The position numbers were made by a program, and so were the translations under genes. Under the pieces are notes generated by a model, which saw only the letters and a list, made by a program, of their open reading frames with translations, was not told the origin of the DNA and did not search any database. 38,052 nt of DNA. Source: Burkholderiaceae bacterium (lineage in GTDB: Bacteria; Pseudomonadota; Gammaproteobacteria; Burkholderiales; Burkholderiaceae_C). The stretch spans positions 1-38,052 of the forward strand of contig JACSRS010000204.1 in the NCBI GenBank assembly GCA_014879655.1, in the 5' to 3' direction. Below are positions 1 to 7,949 of this stretch, piece after piece (within the stretch, counting starts at the first letter, position 1; every line of letters begins with the position of its first letter).

Positions 1-1241
1 CAGAGGTTGAACAGGATGGTCTCGCTCCTGCCTTCGCGCTTGCAGCGCAGGGCTTCCTCGATCGCGCCCTTGACCGCATGGTTGGCCTCCGGCGCGGGAA
101 CGATGCCTTCGGTACGGGCAAACTGCACGCCCGCTGCAAAGCACTCGCCCTGGGTATAGGCAGTGGCCTCGATCAGATCGAGTTGCCGCAGGTGCGAAAC
201 CAGCGGCGCCATGCCGTGGTAGCGCAATCCACCCGCGTGGAAACCCGGCGGCGTGAAGGTCGAACCCAGCGTGTGCATCTTGGTCAGCGGCGTCATGTGG
301 CCGGTGTCGCCGAAGTCGTAGGCATACTTGCCGCGGGTCAGCGACGGACAGGCGGCCGGCTCCACCGCCACGATTCGCGGCTTGGCCCCGCCGCGCAGGC
401 CGTGCCCGATGAACGGGAAGGCAATGCCGGCAAAGTTGGAGCCGCCGCCGGTGCAGCCGACCACCACGTCGGGCCAGGCGTCGGCCATCTGCATCTGCTC
501 CATCGCTTCCAGACCGATGATGGTCTGGTGCATCAGCACATGGTTGAGCACCGAACCCAGCGCGTATTTGGTGTCATCCCGCTGCGCGGCCAGTTCCACC
601 GCTTCCGAAATCGCAATGCCCAGGCTGCCCGGATGGTCGGGCCGCGCGGCGAGCACACTGCGGCCGTAGACGGTCTCGTTCGACGGTGACGGCAGGCAGC
701 GGGCGCCGTAGGTCTCCATCACGGCGCGGCGGTAGGGCTTCTGGTCGTAGGAAACCCGCACCTGAAACACCAGCACTTCCAGATCGAACAACGAGCCGGC
801 AAACGCCAGCGACGTGCCCCACTGGCCGGCACCGGTTTCGGTGGTCAGCCGCTTGATGCCGGCTTCCATGTTGTAGAAGGCCTGCGGAATCGCGGTGTTG
901 GGCTTGTGGCTGCCGGCCGGGCTGACACCTTCGTATTTGTAGAAGATGCGCGCCGGGGTGCCAAGCGCCTTTTCCAGCCGGTGGGCGCGAAACAGCGGTG
1001 CGGGCCGCCAGAGTTTGAACACCTCGCGCACCGGCGCGGGGATCTCGATTTCCCGCTCGGTACTCACCTCCTGGGCGATCAGGGCCATCGGAAAGAGCGG
1101 CGCCAGATCGTCCGGGCCGATCGGCTGCATCGTTCCGGGGTGCAGCACCGGCGGCAGCGGTTTGGGCAAATCGGCCTGAATGTTGTACCAGAACTTGGGC
1201 ATCTGGTTCTCGTTCAACAGGTACTTGGTCTGCGTGCTCAT
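1..1241 (-). CDS. trpB: TrpB-like PLP enzyme (tryptophan synthase beta-related), 3' end outside window
   Basis: The first 413 codons of a pyridoxal-phosphate enzyme of the long TrpB-related family (often called TrpB2), which in other organisms condenses indole with serine or phosphoserine to make tryptophan. The N-terminus reads MSTQTKYLLNENQMPKFWYN. The PLP lysine lies in GSHKPN (about K113), and SVLAARPDHPGSLGIAISE is typical of this family. The frame is still open at base 3 with CKREGRSETILFNL, so I estimate only a few tens of residues are missing. The start is set by AAGGAG eight bases upstream of ATG at 1241. No trpA or other trp gene is visible, which fits the stand-alone TrpB2 type. 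Family assignment is firm. The physiological substrate is inferred from the family only. Confidence 0.85.
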   Translation of the reverse strand, partial: MSTQTKYLLNENQMPKFWYNIQADLPKPLPPVLHPGTMQPIGPDDLAPLFPMALIAQEVSTEREIEIPAPVREVFKLWRPAPLFRAHRLEKALGTPARIFYKYEGVSPAGSHKPNTAIPQAFYNMEAGIKRLTTETGAGQWGTSLAFAGSLFDLEVLVFQVRVSYDQKPYRRAVMETYGARCLPSPSNETVYGRSVLAARPDHPGSLGIAISEAVELAAQRDDTKYALGSVLNHVLMHQTIIGLEAMEQMQMADAWPDVVVGCTGGGSNFAGIAFPFIGHGLRGGAKPRIVAVEPAACPSLTRGKYAYDFGDTGHMTPLTKMHTLGSTFTPPGFHAGGLRYHGMAPLVSHLRQLDLIEATAYTQGECFAAGVQFARTEGIVPAPEANHAVKGAIEEALRCKREGRSETILFNL

Positions 1242-1403
1242 CGGTCAGTCTCCTTGGTTCTGCAATCAATAAATGGCCCTTGCGGGCGAACGGGAACGGT
1301 CAGTATGACATCGGTCGCCAACCCTCCGGGCGATGCCTGCCGCACCGGCGGGCAGCTGGACAGACAGGAATTCACACTCTTGCCGCGCCGATTTCACTAC
1401 GTT

Positions 1404-1490
1404 TTCAATAGCTGAATCTGTCCATTTGACGCTGGATGAGGGCGAATTTCATTCAAAAAACGCTCAGAAAGGACTCAGGGGGTCCCCTTG
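1404..1490 (+). repeat. Dispersed repeat copy A (TAGC...TTTGACGCTGG family)
   Basis: TAGC at 1409-1412, then the core TCCATTTGACGCTGGA at 1421-1436, an AT-rich stretch, and a GC-rich palindromic tail AGGGGGTCCCCT at 1477-1488. The tail overlaps the last codons and stop of nsrR. Core and tail recur near 36.9 kb in the opposite orientation. See the findings for the family. Confidence 0.7.
1469..1490 (-). terminator. Possible terminator of nsrR formed by the repeat A tail
   Basis: Read on the minus strand, GGAC and GTCC pair around the nsrR stop codon and are followed by TTTC, and further on by a run of six T. The stem is short and helped by G-T pairs, so this is a weak call. The better-formed equivalent follows guaC near 36.9 kb. 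Confidence 0.35.
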
Positions 1491-1966
1491 TCCCTTGGCG
1501 CTGATGGTCGGACCACGACAGGAATGGCGCGCATGGGCATGGGAGGAACCATGCCTTCAGGGTGCTGCATCAGATCGGCCAGGGTGACGCCGTCCAGCAC
1601 CTTGCAAAACGCCTGCAAGGCGTCGAAAAGCACGTTCTTGAGCACACAGTGCGGGCTGAGCCGGCAGGTGTTGGTTTCGCGATCAAAACACTCGACCAGC
1701 TGGCAGTCGCTTTCGGTGTTGCGCACCACGTCGCCGATGACGATCTCGCCTGCCGGCTTGAGCAGCCGCAGTCCACCGCCCCGCCCGCGCGTGGTTTCCA
1801 GCAGGCCCTGGGCAGACAGGTCCATCACGATCTTGGTCAGATGGCTGCGCGAGATGCCATGCGCGTCGGCGATTTCGCCTATCGTGACGGGTTCCTCCCG
1901 CCCCTGGCAACCCGCGCAATACATCAGCACGCGCAGCGTGTAGTCGGTCCAGTTGGTCAGTCGCAC
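1475..1966 (-). CDS. nsrR: NsrR, nitric-oxide-sensing Rrf2-family repressor
   Basis: An Rrf2-type winged-helix regulator. The N-terminal helix-turn-helix region (RLTNWTDYTLRVLMY; ISRSHLTKIVMDLS) is followed by the beta-wing GRGGGLRL, and then by three cysteines spaced C-X7-C-X5-C (ECFDRETNTC, RLSPHC). These match the [Fe-S] ligands of NsrR, whose cluster is attacked by nitric oxide. I place the start at GTG 1966 because a GGGAGG motif lies just upstream and NsrR proteins begin close to RLTNWTDY. A TTG at 1984 would add six residues. It is divergent from the Fe-S repair gene ytfE, a classic NsrR target, with two palindromes of NsrR type between them. The C-terminal residues are encoded by the tail of a dispersed repeat. 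Confidence 0.9.
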   Translation of the reverse strand: MRLTNWTDYTLRVLMYCAGCQGREEPVTIGEIADAHGISRSHLTKIVMDLSAQGLLETTRGRGGGLRLLKPAGEIVIGDVVRNTESDCQLVECFDRETNTCRLSPHCVLKNVLFDALQAFCKVLDGVTLADLMQHPEGMVPPMPMRAIPVVVRPSAPRDKGTP

Positions 1967-2021
1967 CGCCCCTCCCTTGGTCAAAGTTTGTGGTGAATAA
2001 GCCTGCTGGGAGACTGGTCAA

Positions 2022-2044
2022 AAGATTCACCTCAAATTCATTTT
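2022..2044. promoter_or_regulatory. nsrR box: Probable NsrR operator 1
   Basis: AAGATTCA, seven bases, TTCATTTT. This is the 8-7-8 layout of the 23-bp NsrR consensus (AAGATGCA / TGCATCTT). The left half is good and the right half weaker. It lies 33 bp (about three helical turns) upstream of a second copy with the same left half. Confidence 0.55.
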
Positions 2045-2054
2045 AGGCAATAAT

Positions 2055-2077
2055 AAGATTCACTTTCAATGAATATT
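2055..2077. promoter_or_regulatory. nsrR box: Probable NsrR operator 2
   Basis: AAGATTCA, seven bases, TGAATATT. The half-sites match in 7 of 8 positions when one is reverse-complemented. It ends 13 bases before the ytfE start codon and so would cover its promoter or leader. It fits repression of ytfE by NsrR, relieved by nitric oxide, and possibly autoregulation of nsrR. Confidence 0.65.
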
Positions 2078-2090
2078 AAAAGGACCCCTG

Positions 2091-2831
2091 ATGAACGCCG
2101 TGATGGAAGCCCCCACCTTCGCTCCCGCAACCGCGACAGCCGACCAGGCCATCGGCCAGATCGCCGTGGCCCTGCCCGGCGCAACCGCCGTGTTTCGCCG
2201 CCTGAAGCTCGATTTCTGCTGCGGCGGCCAGATCAGCCTGCGTCAGGCGGTGCAGGACAAGCAACTGGATCTCGACGCAGTTTTGCGTGAACTGGGCAGC
2301 CTGCAACGCAGCGACACCCTGCCCGAAACACCGACACCGGCTGCGCTGATCGACCACATCCTGACGCGCTATCACGCGGTGCACCGCGAGCAGCTGCCCG
2401 AGCTGATCCGCATGGCCCGCCGGGTGGAAGCCGTGCACCGGGACCACCCGCAAGTGCCTGCCGGCCTGGCCGACCTGCTGGAGCGGGCCGAGGGCGAACT
2501 GCTGGAGCACATGCAGAAGGAAGAAGAAATCCTGTTTCCGGCCCTCAAGGGCGGCCAGTCGGCGCTGGCCACTTATCCGATCCTGGTGATGCGCGACGAA
2601 CACACGAGCCATGGCGAGATGCTGGAGCAGCTGATGGCGCTGACCCATGACGCCGTGCCGCCCGCCGGCGCCTGCAACACCTGGCGCGCGCTCTACGCCG
2701 GCATCGGCCAGCTCGGTGATGACCTGATCAACCACATTCACCTGGAGAACAACGTGTTGTTCCCGCAGTTCGAAGCGGCCAAGGCCACAGGCGGCGGATG
2801 CGGTGGTGGCGGCTGCGGCTGCGCCGGCTGA
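2091..2831 (+). CDS. ytfE: Di-iron repair-of-iron-centres protein (RIC / YtfE)
   Basis: A 246-residue member of the YtfE/ScdA/DnrN family, which restores Fe-S clusters damaged by nitrosative and oxidative stress. The short N-terminal ScdA-like domain has the DFCCGG motif (residues 41-46). The hemerythrin-like four-helix domain follows, with candidate di-iron ligands H89, H140/E144 (EHMQKEEEILFP), H171 or H174 (DEHTSHGEM) and H215/E219 (HIHLENN). The start ATG follows AAAGGA by about seven bases. It is longer than the 220-residue E. coli protein because of a glycine- and cysteine-rich tail with three cysteines (GGGCGGGGCGCAG). It is transcribed away from nsrR and almost certainly NO-inducible through the two operators upstream. 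Confidence 0.92.
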   Translation: MNAVMEAPTFAPATATADQAIGQIAVALPGATAVFRRLKLDFCCGGQISLRQAVQDKQLDLDAVLRELGSLQRSDTLPETPTPAALIDHILTRYHAVHREQLPELIRMARRVEAVHRDHPQVPAGLADLLERAEGELLEHMQKEEEILFPALKGGQSALATYPILVMRDEHTSHGEMLEQLMALTHDAVPPAGACNTWRALYAGIGQLGDDLINHIHLENNVLFPQFEAAKATGGGCGGGGCGCAG

Positions 2832-2858
2832 ACATCTTCCCGCGCGCTCGCGCACTCA

Positions 2859-2887
2859 AAAAAGGCCACCTGCGAGGTGGCCTTTTT
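2859..2887. terminator. Bidirectional intrinsic terminator
   Basis: A perfect 12-bp stem, AAAAAGGCCACC with GGTGGCCTTTTT around the loop TGCGA. T-runs are present on both strands, so it can stop ytfE from the left and the nitronate monooxygenase gene from the right. Confidence 0.93.
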
Positions 2888-2903
2888 CTTGAAGGCGGCG
2901 CGT

Positions 2904-3869
2904 TCAGTACGGCATCGCGACCAGCCGCTCGCGGGCCTCGTGATACTCGCGGCGCAGCCGCGCGACCAGCTCGGCCGTGCTGGTGACTGCCGTGATGGCG
3001 CCGATGCCCTGACCGCAGCCCCAGATGTCTTTCCAGGCCTTGGCCGCACCGCCACCACCAAAATTCATCTTGCTTGGATCGCTCTCGGGCAGGTGATCGG
3101 GGTCCATGCCGGCGTTGCGGATGCTGCCCTTGAGGTAGTTGCCGTGGATGCCCGTGTAGAAGTTGGAGTAGACGATGTCGTCGGAATTGCACTCGGTGAT
3201 CATCTGCTTGTAGGCGTCAACGGCGCGCGCTTCGTGGGTGGCAATGAAGGCCGAGCCGATGTAGGCGAAGTCCGCACCCATGGCTTGCGCAGCCAGCACG
3301 GCGCCGCCGCTGGCCATCGAGCCCGACAGCGCCAGCGGACCATCGAACCACTGGCGGATCTCCTGGATCATCGCAAACGGGCTCTTCACGCTGGCATGGC
3401 CGCCTGCGCCCGCCGCCACGGCGATCAGGCCGTTGGCACCTTTTTCAATGGCCTTGTGCGCAAACACGTTGTTGATGACGTCGTGCATGACCACGCCACC
3501 CCAGGCCTGCACCGCCTTGTTGACGTCTTCGCGTGCGCCCAGGCTGGTGATGATGATCGGCACCTTGTATTTTTCGCACACGGCCATGTCGTGCTCGAGC
3601 CGGTCGTTGCTCTTGTGCACGATCTGGTTGATCGCAAACGGCGCGGCCGGCCGATCCGGATGCGCCTTGTCGTGGGCGGCCAGCGCCTCGGTGATTTCAG
3701 CCAGCCATTCCTCCAGTTGCTCTGCCGGGCGTGCATTGAGCGCCGGCATCGACCCCACCACCCCGGCTTTGCATTGCTCGATGACCAGTTTCGGGTTGCT
3801 GATGATGAAGAGAGGCGCCCCGATCACGGGAAACGGCAACTGGTTCAGGGGCGGTGGCAGATTGGACAT
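2904..3869 (-). CDS. Nitronate monooxygenase family flavoprotein (2-nitropropane dioxygenase-like)
   Basis: 321 residues of the FMN-dependent NMO/2-nitropropane dioxygenase family, which oxidises alkyl nitronates such as propionate-3-nitronate. The TIM-barrel start is PFPVIGAPLFIISNPKLV. The flavin-phosphate region is LIAVAAGAGGHAS (H158 is the conserved histidine) and LSGSMASGGAVLAAQAMGADFAYIGSAF is split between a glycine-rich loop and a strand. The start ATG follows CGGAG. It lies 101 bp downstream of an acyl-CoA dehydrogenase on the same strand and ends at a strong terminator, so it may be the last gene of the ETF/acyl-CoA dehydrogenase unit. A palindrome CCGACCGGTCGG in the gap leaves room for its own control. 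The true substrate cannot be read from the sequence. Confidence 0.85.
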   Translation of the reverse strand: MSNLPPPLNQLPFPVIGAPLFIISNPKLVIEQCKAGVVGSMPALNARPAEQLEEWLAEITEALAAHDKAHPDRPAAPFAINQIVHKSNDRLEHDMAVCEKYKVPIIITSLGAREDVNKAVQAWGGVVMHDVINNVFAHKAIEKGANGLIAVAAGAGGHASVKSPFAMIQEIRQWFDGPLALSGSMASGGAVLAAQAMGADFAYIGSAFIATHEARAVDAYKQMITECNSDDIVYSNFYTGIHGNYLKGSIRNAGMDPDHLPESDPSKMNFGGGGAAKAWKDIWGCGQGIGAITAVTSTAELVARLRREYHEARERLVAMPY

Positions 3870-3941
3870 GGAAACTCCGTAAAAACGATGCGGGATTCTG
3901 GACGGACGACGCCGGATTCCTTGTCAAGCAAGGGACAAGCG

Positions 3942-3953
3942 CCGACCGGTCGG
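3942..3953. promoter_or_regulatory. Perfect palindrome upstream of the nitronate monooxygenase gene
   Basis: CCGACCGGTCGG, a perfect 12-bp palindrome 72 bp upstream of the start at 3869. The word CCGACCG also occurs in the larger palindrome at 7846-7873. The form is that of a TetR-family operator. A GC-rich genome also produces such words by chance, so confidence is low. Confidence 0.3.
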
Positions 3954-3970
3954 ATGCGGGCAACCGGCGA

Positions 3971-5791
3971 TCAGAAGGCTTCAAGTGCCATCGACGTCAC
4001 ACTGTCCGCACCTTCGACGATGCTGTCGCGGATGCCCGGCACCCGACTGAGGATGTGGTCGGCATAGAACCGCGCTGTCGCGATCTTGGCATTCATGAAG
4101 CCGGCGTCGTGGCCGGCGGCGATCTGCTCCTGCGCCACCAGCAGGGCGCGGGCCATCTGCCAGCCCGCCATCAGATTGCCGGCCAGCATCAGGTACGGAA
4201 CACTGCCCGCATAGGCAGCGGCCGGATTGCCGGACGCCTGCGCCGCGACGAAGTCGACCACCTGAACGAATGCTTCTCGCGCCGCCTGCAGGCGCCGGGC
4301 CATGGCCAGCGCATCGGCACTGCCGTTGTTGACCAGTTGGCGTTCGGTGGCCTCGATCTGGCTCGCAATGGCTTTGGCGCTCTGGCCACCGTCACGCGCG
4401 GTCTTGCGGCCGATCAGGTCGTTGGCCTGAATGGCGGTGGTGCCTTCGTAGATCGGCAGAATCCGGGCATCCCGGTAATACTGAGCCACGCCGGTTTCTT
4501 CGATGAAACCCATTCCGCCGTGAACCTGCACGGCCAGTGACGTCACTTCCAGGCTCATCTCGGTGCTGAAACCCTTGATCAGCGGAACCATGAATTCATA
4601 GAAGGTCTGGTTGGGTTTGCGCACCTCGGCGTCCGGGTGGTGATGCGCGGCGTCATAGGCCGCGGCCGCAACACTGGCCAGCGCGCGGCAGCCTTCGACC
4701 AGCGCACGCATGGTCATCAGCATGCGTCGCACATCCGGGTGGTGAATGATGGGCGCCGCGCTGGGCGCCGATCCGTCGACCGGGCGGCTCTGCACCCGGT
4801 CACGGGCGAAATTGACGGCCTTCTGGTAGGCGCGCTCGGCGATCGCAATGCCCTGCACGCCCACCCCGTAGCGGGCCGCGTTCATCATGATGAACATGTA
4901 TTCCAGACCGCGGTTTTCCTGGCCGACCAGGTAACCCACGGCACCAGGTCCGGCGCCGTTCACATCTTTTGCCGCCGTGCCGTCGCCGAACTGCAGCACC
5001 GCCGTCGGGCTGGCCTTGATGCCCATCTTGTGCTCGATGCTCACGCAATGCACGTCGTTGCGCGCACCGATGCTGCCGTCGGGCTTGACCAGAAACTTGG
5101 GCACGACGAACAGGCTGATGCCCTTGACGCCGGCCGGTGCACCCACCACCCGGGCCAGCACCAGATGGACGATGTTTTCGGCCATGTCGTGCTCACCCCA
5201 GGTGATGAAGATCTTGGTGCCGAAAAGCTTGTAAGTGCCGTCCGGCTGTGGCTCGGCGCGGGTGCGAACCGCCGCCAGGTCACTGCCCGCCTGGGGCTCG
5301 GTCAGGTTCATCGTGCCGGTCCATTGTCCAGACACGAGCTTTTCCAGATAGATGGCCTTGAGTTCGTCGCTGCCGGCCGTCATCAGCGCTTCGATGGCGC
5401 CGTCGGTCAGCAAGGGGCACAGCGCGAAGCTCATGTTGGCCGAGTTCTGGATTTCCCCGCAAGCCGCCCCGATGGTCTTGGGCAGGCCCTGCCCGCCGAA
5501 GTCGACCGGATGCTGCAGACCCTGCCAGCCGCCGGCGGTGAACTGCCGGAAAGCGTCCTTGAAGCCCGGGGTGGCCGTGACCTTGCCATCATGGTAGGAG
5601 GACGGGTACTTGTCGCCCTCCCAGTTCAGCGGTGCCAGCACGCCTTCATTGAGCTTGGCGCATTCTTCCAGCACCGCCTGCGCGGTCTCCAGTCCGGCAT
5701 CTTCGAAGCCGGGCAGTTGCGCCACCTGGTCGATGCGCGCCAGGTGCTCGATGTTGAACAGCATGTCCTTGACAGGTGCGGTGTAGCTCAT
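3971..5791 (-). CDS. Acyl-CoA dehydrogenase with C-terminal extension (about 600-residue class)
   Basis: 606 residues, so it belongs to the long acyl-CoA dehydrogenases (FadE/DmdC-like) rather than the 380-residue class. It performs FAD-dependent alpha,beta-dehydrogenation of an acyl-CoA and passes electrons to ETF. Visible elements are the FAD/substrate motif MNLTEPQAGSDL (161-172), FITWGEHD (195-202), the catalytic glutamate in PIYEGTTAIQ (E449), and an extra alpha-helical C-terminal domain from about residue 470. The start ATG follows GAGGAG by six bases. It lies directly after etfBA on the same strand, which argues that these ETF subunits are its electron acceptor. Chain length or substrate (fatty acyl-CoA, methylthiopropionyl-CoA, other) is not decidable here. 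Confidence 0.9.
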   Translation of the reverse strand: MSYTAPVKDMLFNIEHLARIDQVAQLPGFEDAGLETAQAVLEECAKLNEGVLAPLNWEGDKYPSSYHDGKVTATPGFKDAFRQFTAGGWQGLQHPVDFGGQGLPKTIGAACGEIQNSANMSFALCPLLTDGAIEALMTAGSDELKAIYLEKLVSGQWTGTMNLTEPQAGSDLAAVRTRAEPQPDGTYKLFGTKIFITWGEHDMAENIVHLVLARVVGAPAGVKGISLFVVPKFLVKPDGSIGARNDVHCVSIEHKMGIKASPTAVLQFGDGTAAKDVNGAGPGAVGYLVGQENRGLEYMFIMMNAARYGVGVQGIAIAERAYQKAVNFARDRVQSRPVDGSAPSAAPIIHHPDVRRMLMTMRALVEGCRALASVAAAAYDAAHHHPDAEVRKPNQTFYEFMVPLIKGFSTEMSLEVTSLAVQVHGGMGFIEETGVAQYYRDARILPIYEGTTAIQANDLIGRKTARDGGQSAKAIASQIEATERQLVNNGSADALAMARRLQAAREAFVQVVDFVAAQASGNPAAAYAGSVPYLMLAGNLMAGWQMARALLVAQEQIAAGHDAGFMNAKIATARFYADHILSRVPGIRDSIVEGADSVTSMALEAF

Positions 5792-5868
5792 GGGTGTCTC
5801 CTCGCAAGATGGAATCCGGAAATGAAAAAGGCATCGCGAACGATGCCCCAGCCGTCAGGCCCGTTGGA

Positions 5869-6801
5869 TCAGAGTGCGCTGACCAGTTCTGGCACCGCCA
5901 CGAACAGGTCGGCTTCCAGACCGTAGTCGGCCACGGAGAAAATCGGCGCCTCGGGGTCCTTGTTGATCGCCACGATAACCTTGGAATCCTTCATGCCGGC
6001 CAGATGCTGGATGGCACCCGAAATGCCGGCCGCGATGTACAGCTGCGGTGCCACGATCTTGCCGGTCTGGCCGACCTGCCAGTCGTTCGGTGCGTAGCCC
6101 GCATCGACGGCCGCGCGGCTGGCTCCCAATGCCGCGCCGAGCTTGTCCGCCAGCGGCGTCAGCACTTCGTTGAATTTTTCGGAGCTGCCCATGGCGCGCC
6201 CGCCCGAGACGATGATCTTGGCGGCCGTCAGTTCCGGGCGGTCGCTGGTGGCGATTTCGCTGCCGACGAACTGGCTCTTGCCGCTGTCGGCCACCGCAGT
6301 CACCGTCTCGACCGCGGCGCTGCCACCGCTGGCGGCTGCCGGATCGAATCCGGTGGTGCGAACCGTGATGACCTTGGTGGCATCGCCACTTTGCACCGTC
6401 GCCATCGCGTTGCCGGCATAGATCGGGCGCTCGAAGGTGTCGGGCGAATCCACGCGGGTGATGTCGCTGATCTGCGCGACGTCAAGCAAGGCCGCCACAC
6501 GGGGTGCAACGTTCTTGCCGCCGGCCGTTGCCGGGAACAGGATGTGGCTGTAGCCACTGGCGATCGCCAGCACCTGGGCGGCGACGTTTTCTGCCAGACC
6601 GTGGGCAAAGGGTTCACCGTCGGCATGAATCACTTTGGACACGCCGGCGATCTGCGCGGCTGCCTGCGCGGCGGCGCCAGCGTTGGCGCCGGCTACCAGC
6701 ACGTGCACATCGCCACCACAGGCGACCGCTGCAGTCACGGTGTTGAGCGTCGTGCCCTTGATGGTGTTGTGGTCGTGTTCAGCAATTACGAGAGATGTCA
6801 T
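5869..6801 (-). CDS. etfA: Electron transfer flavoprotein alpha subunit
   Basis: 310 residues, the usual length for EtfA. With EtfB it forms the FAD/AMP heterodimer that carries electrons from acyl-CoA dehydrogenases to ETF:ubiquinone oxidoreductase. The N-terminal domain begins [14 protein letters not shown]. The C-terminal FAD domain carries [15 protein letters not shown], the conserved [20 protein letters not shown] and [20 protein letters not shown]. It lies 70 bp after etfB and 77 bp before the acyl-CoA dehydrogenase on the same strand. The ribosome binding site is weak (AAGAAAG). Confidence 0.96.
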   Translation of the reverse strand: MTSLVIAEHDHNTIKGTTLNTVTAAVACGGDVHVLVAGANAGAAAQAAAQIAGVSKVIHADGEPFAHGLAENVAAQVLAIASGYSHILFPATAGGKNVAPRVAALLDVAQISDITRVDSPDTFERPIYAGNAMATVQSGDATKVITVRTTGFDPAAASGGSAAVETVTAVADSGKSQFVGSEIATSDRPELTAAKIIVSGGRAMGSSEKFNEVLTPLADKLGAALGASRAAVDAGYAPNDWQVGQTGKIVAPQLYIAAGISGAIQHLAGMKDSKVIVAINKDPEAPIFSVADYGLEADLFVAVPELVSAL

Positions 6802-6871
6802 GGATTTCTTTCTTGAAGGGTTGGCAGCAGCCGGACCTGGCAGGCAGGTCCCTCATGGCGCCTCAGGACTT

Positions 6872-7621
6872 TCAGATGACTTTGGCTTCGTTTTTCAGCT
6901 TGTCGACCAGCGTGGCGACGTCGGGCACCTTGATGCCGGCACCGCGCTTGGGCGGCTCGGACACTTTCAGCGTCTTGATGCGCGGCGAGACATCCACACC
7001 CAAGTCTTCCGGCGTCATCGTGTCCAGCTGCTTCTTCTTGGCCTTCATGATGTTGGGCAGGGTCACATAGCGCGGTTCGTTCAGGCGCAGGTCGGTGGTG
7101 ATGACCGCCGGCAGCGACACCGACAGCGTCTCCAGCCCGCCGTCGACCTCGCGGGTCACGCTGGCCTTGCCATCGGCAATTTCGACCTTGCTGGCAAAGG
7201 TGGCCTGCGGAAGATTCGCCAGTGCGGCGAGCATCTGGCCGGTCTGGTTGCAGTCGTCGTCGATCGCCTGCTTGCCCAGAATGATCAGTCCCGGCTGCTC
7301 CTTGTCCACCAGGGCCTTCAGCAGTTTGGCGACGGCCAGCGGCTGCAGTTCGACGTCGGTCTGAACGAGGATCGCGCGGTCGGCGCCGATGGCCATTGCC
7401 GTGCGCAGCGTCTCCTGGCACTGGGCGACGCCGCAGCTCACGGCGACCACCTCGGTGACGACGCCCTTTTCCTTCAGCCGCACGGCTTCTTCGACCGAAA
7501 TTTCGTCAAAAGGGTTCATGCTCATCTTGACGTTGGCGATGTCGACGCCGGAATTGTCCGACTTGACGCGGACTTTCACGTTGTAGTCGACAACGCGCTT
7601 GACGGGGACCAGAACTTTCAT
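6872..7621 (-). CDS. etfB: Electron transfer flavoprotein beta subunit
   Basis: 249 residues beginning [20 protein letters not shown], the standard EtfB N-terminus. The start is ATG 7621, with GGAG about eight bases upstream. In-frame codons further upstream do not resemble the family. AMP-binding and subunit-contact segments include the region around [29 protein letters not shown] and the C-terminal [19 protein letters not shown]. First gene of the likely unit etfB-etfA-acyl-CoA dehydrogenase(-nitronate monooxygenase). A near-perfect 20-bp palindrome lies 68 bp upstream. Confidence 0.96.
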   Translation of the reverse strand: MKVLVPVKRVVDYNVKVRVKSDNSGVDIANVKMSMNPFDEISVEEAVRLKEKGVVTEVVAVSCGVAQCQETLRTAMAIGADRAILVQTDVELQPLAVAKLLKALVDKEQPGLIILGKQAIDDDCNQTGQMLAALANLPQATFASKVEIADGKASVTREVDGGLETLSVSLPAVITTDLRLNEPRYVTLPNIMKAKKKQLDTMTPEDLGVDVSPRIKTLKVSEPPKRGAGIKVPDVATLVDKLKNEAKVI

Positions 7622-7688
7622 GACGGGGGCTCCAGACAGTAAAGAAAACCGAAATGATGTCGACGGATTGCTGGCGGTGAGCACAGAT

Positions 7689-7708
7689 TGACGTTGACGT
7701 AAACGTCA
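7689..7708. promoter_or_regulatory. 20-bp palindrome upstream of etfB (candidate MerR-type operator)
   Basis: TGACGTTGAC joined directly to GTAAACGTCA. The arms match in 9 of 10 positions. As I recall, it resembles operators of LiuR-type MerR regulators of branched-chain and acyl-CoA catabolism. The regulator is not in this window. Confidence 0.5.
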
Positions 7709-7755
7709 TTTTAGCCCGGCAGACATCAAAAAAACGAACGATCGTGCTTTTTCAA

Positions 7756-7761
7756 ATTATA
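7756..7761 (-). promoter_or_regulatory. Possible -10 element for etfB
   Basis: A perfect TATAAT on the minus strand, about 135 bp upstream of the etfB start. I find no good -35 at the normal distance, so it would need an activator, or it is chance in an AT-rich stretch. Confidence 0.3.
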
Positions 7762-7845
7762 CGAACTTCGGTGGACGAGTTTAGGGCCAACGCCTCAGTC
7801 GGACTGTCATGCCCCGGACAAAACCGCATCCGCACCGCATGCACA

Positions 7846-7873
7846 AATTAACCGACCGACGGGTTGGTTAATT
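7846..7873. promoter_or_regulatory. 28-bp inverted repeat upstream of dctP (candidate TetR-type operator)
   Basis: AATTAACCGACC, four bases (GACG), GGTTGGTTAATT: 12-bp arms with one mismatch. The shape and ACCGACCG word are those of TetR-family operators, such as those controlling aromatic and acyl-CoA catabolism. It ends 76 bp before the dctP start, so the transporter is the likelier target. etfB could share it. Confidence 0.55.
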
Positions 7874-7949
7874 CGGGAAAGTCACTACATTCAAAATGGC
7901 CAATACGGCTTACAGTGTGAGTTGAAGCAATTATCTGAGGATTCCGCAC

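Larger units (their letters stand above)
7622..7949. promoter_or_regulatory. Divergent control region between etfB and dctP
   Basis: 328 bp with no credible gene, lower in GC than its surroundings. It must hold the promoters of the etfB unit (minus) and the TRAP transporter (plus). It contains two separate palindromes, at 7689-7708 and 7846-7873, and a perfect minus-strand TATAAT at 7756-7761. I see no riboswitch-like fold. Confidence 0.7.

Noticed and set aside
3919-3940. Inverted repeat CTTGTC...GACAAG between the dehydrogenase and nitronate monooxygenase genes
   Set aside because: Short arms and no T-run on either strand, so not a terminator. No known operator matches.
2877-7642. Plus-strand open frames opposite the ETF/acyl-CoA dehydrogenase genes
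   Set aside because: Shadow frames without signature or ribosome binding sites. The minus-strand products are complete and of standard length.
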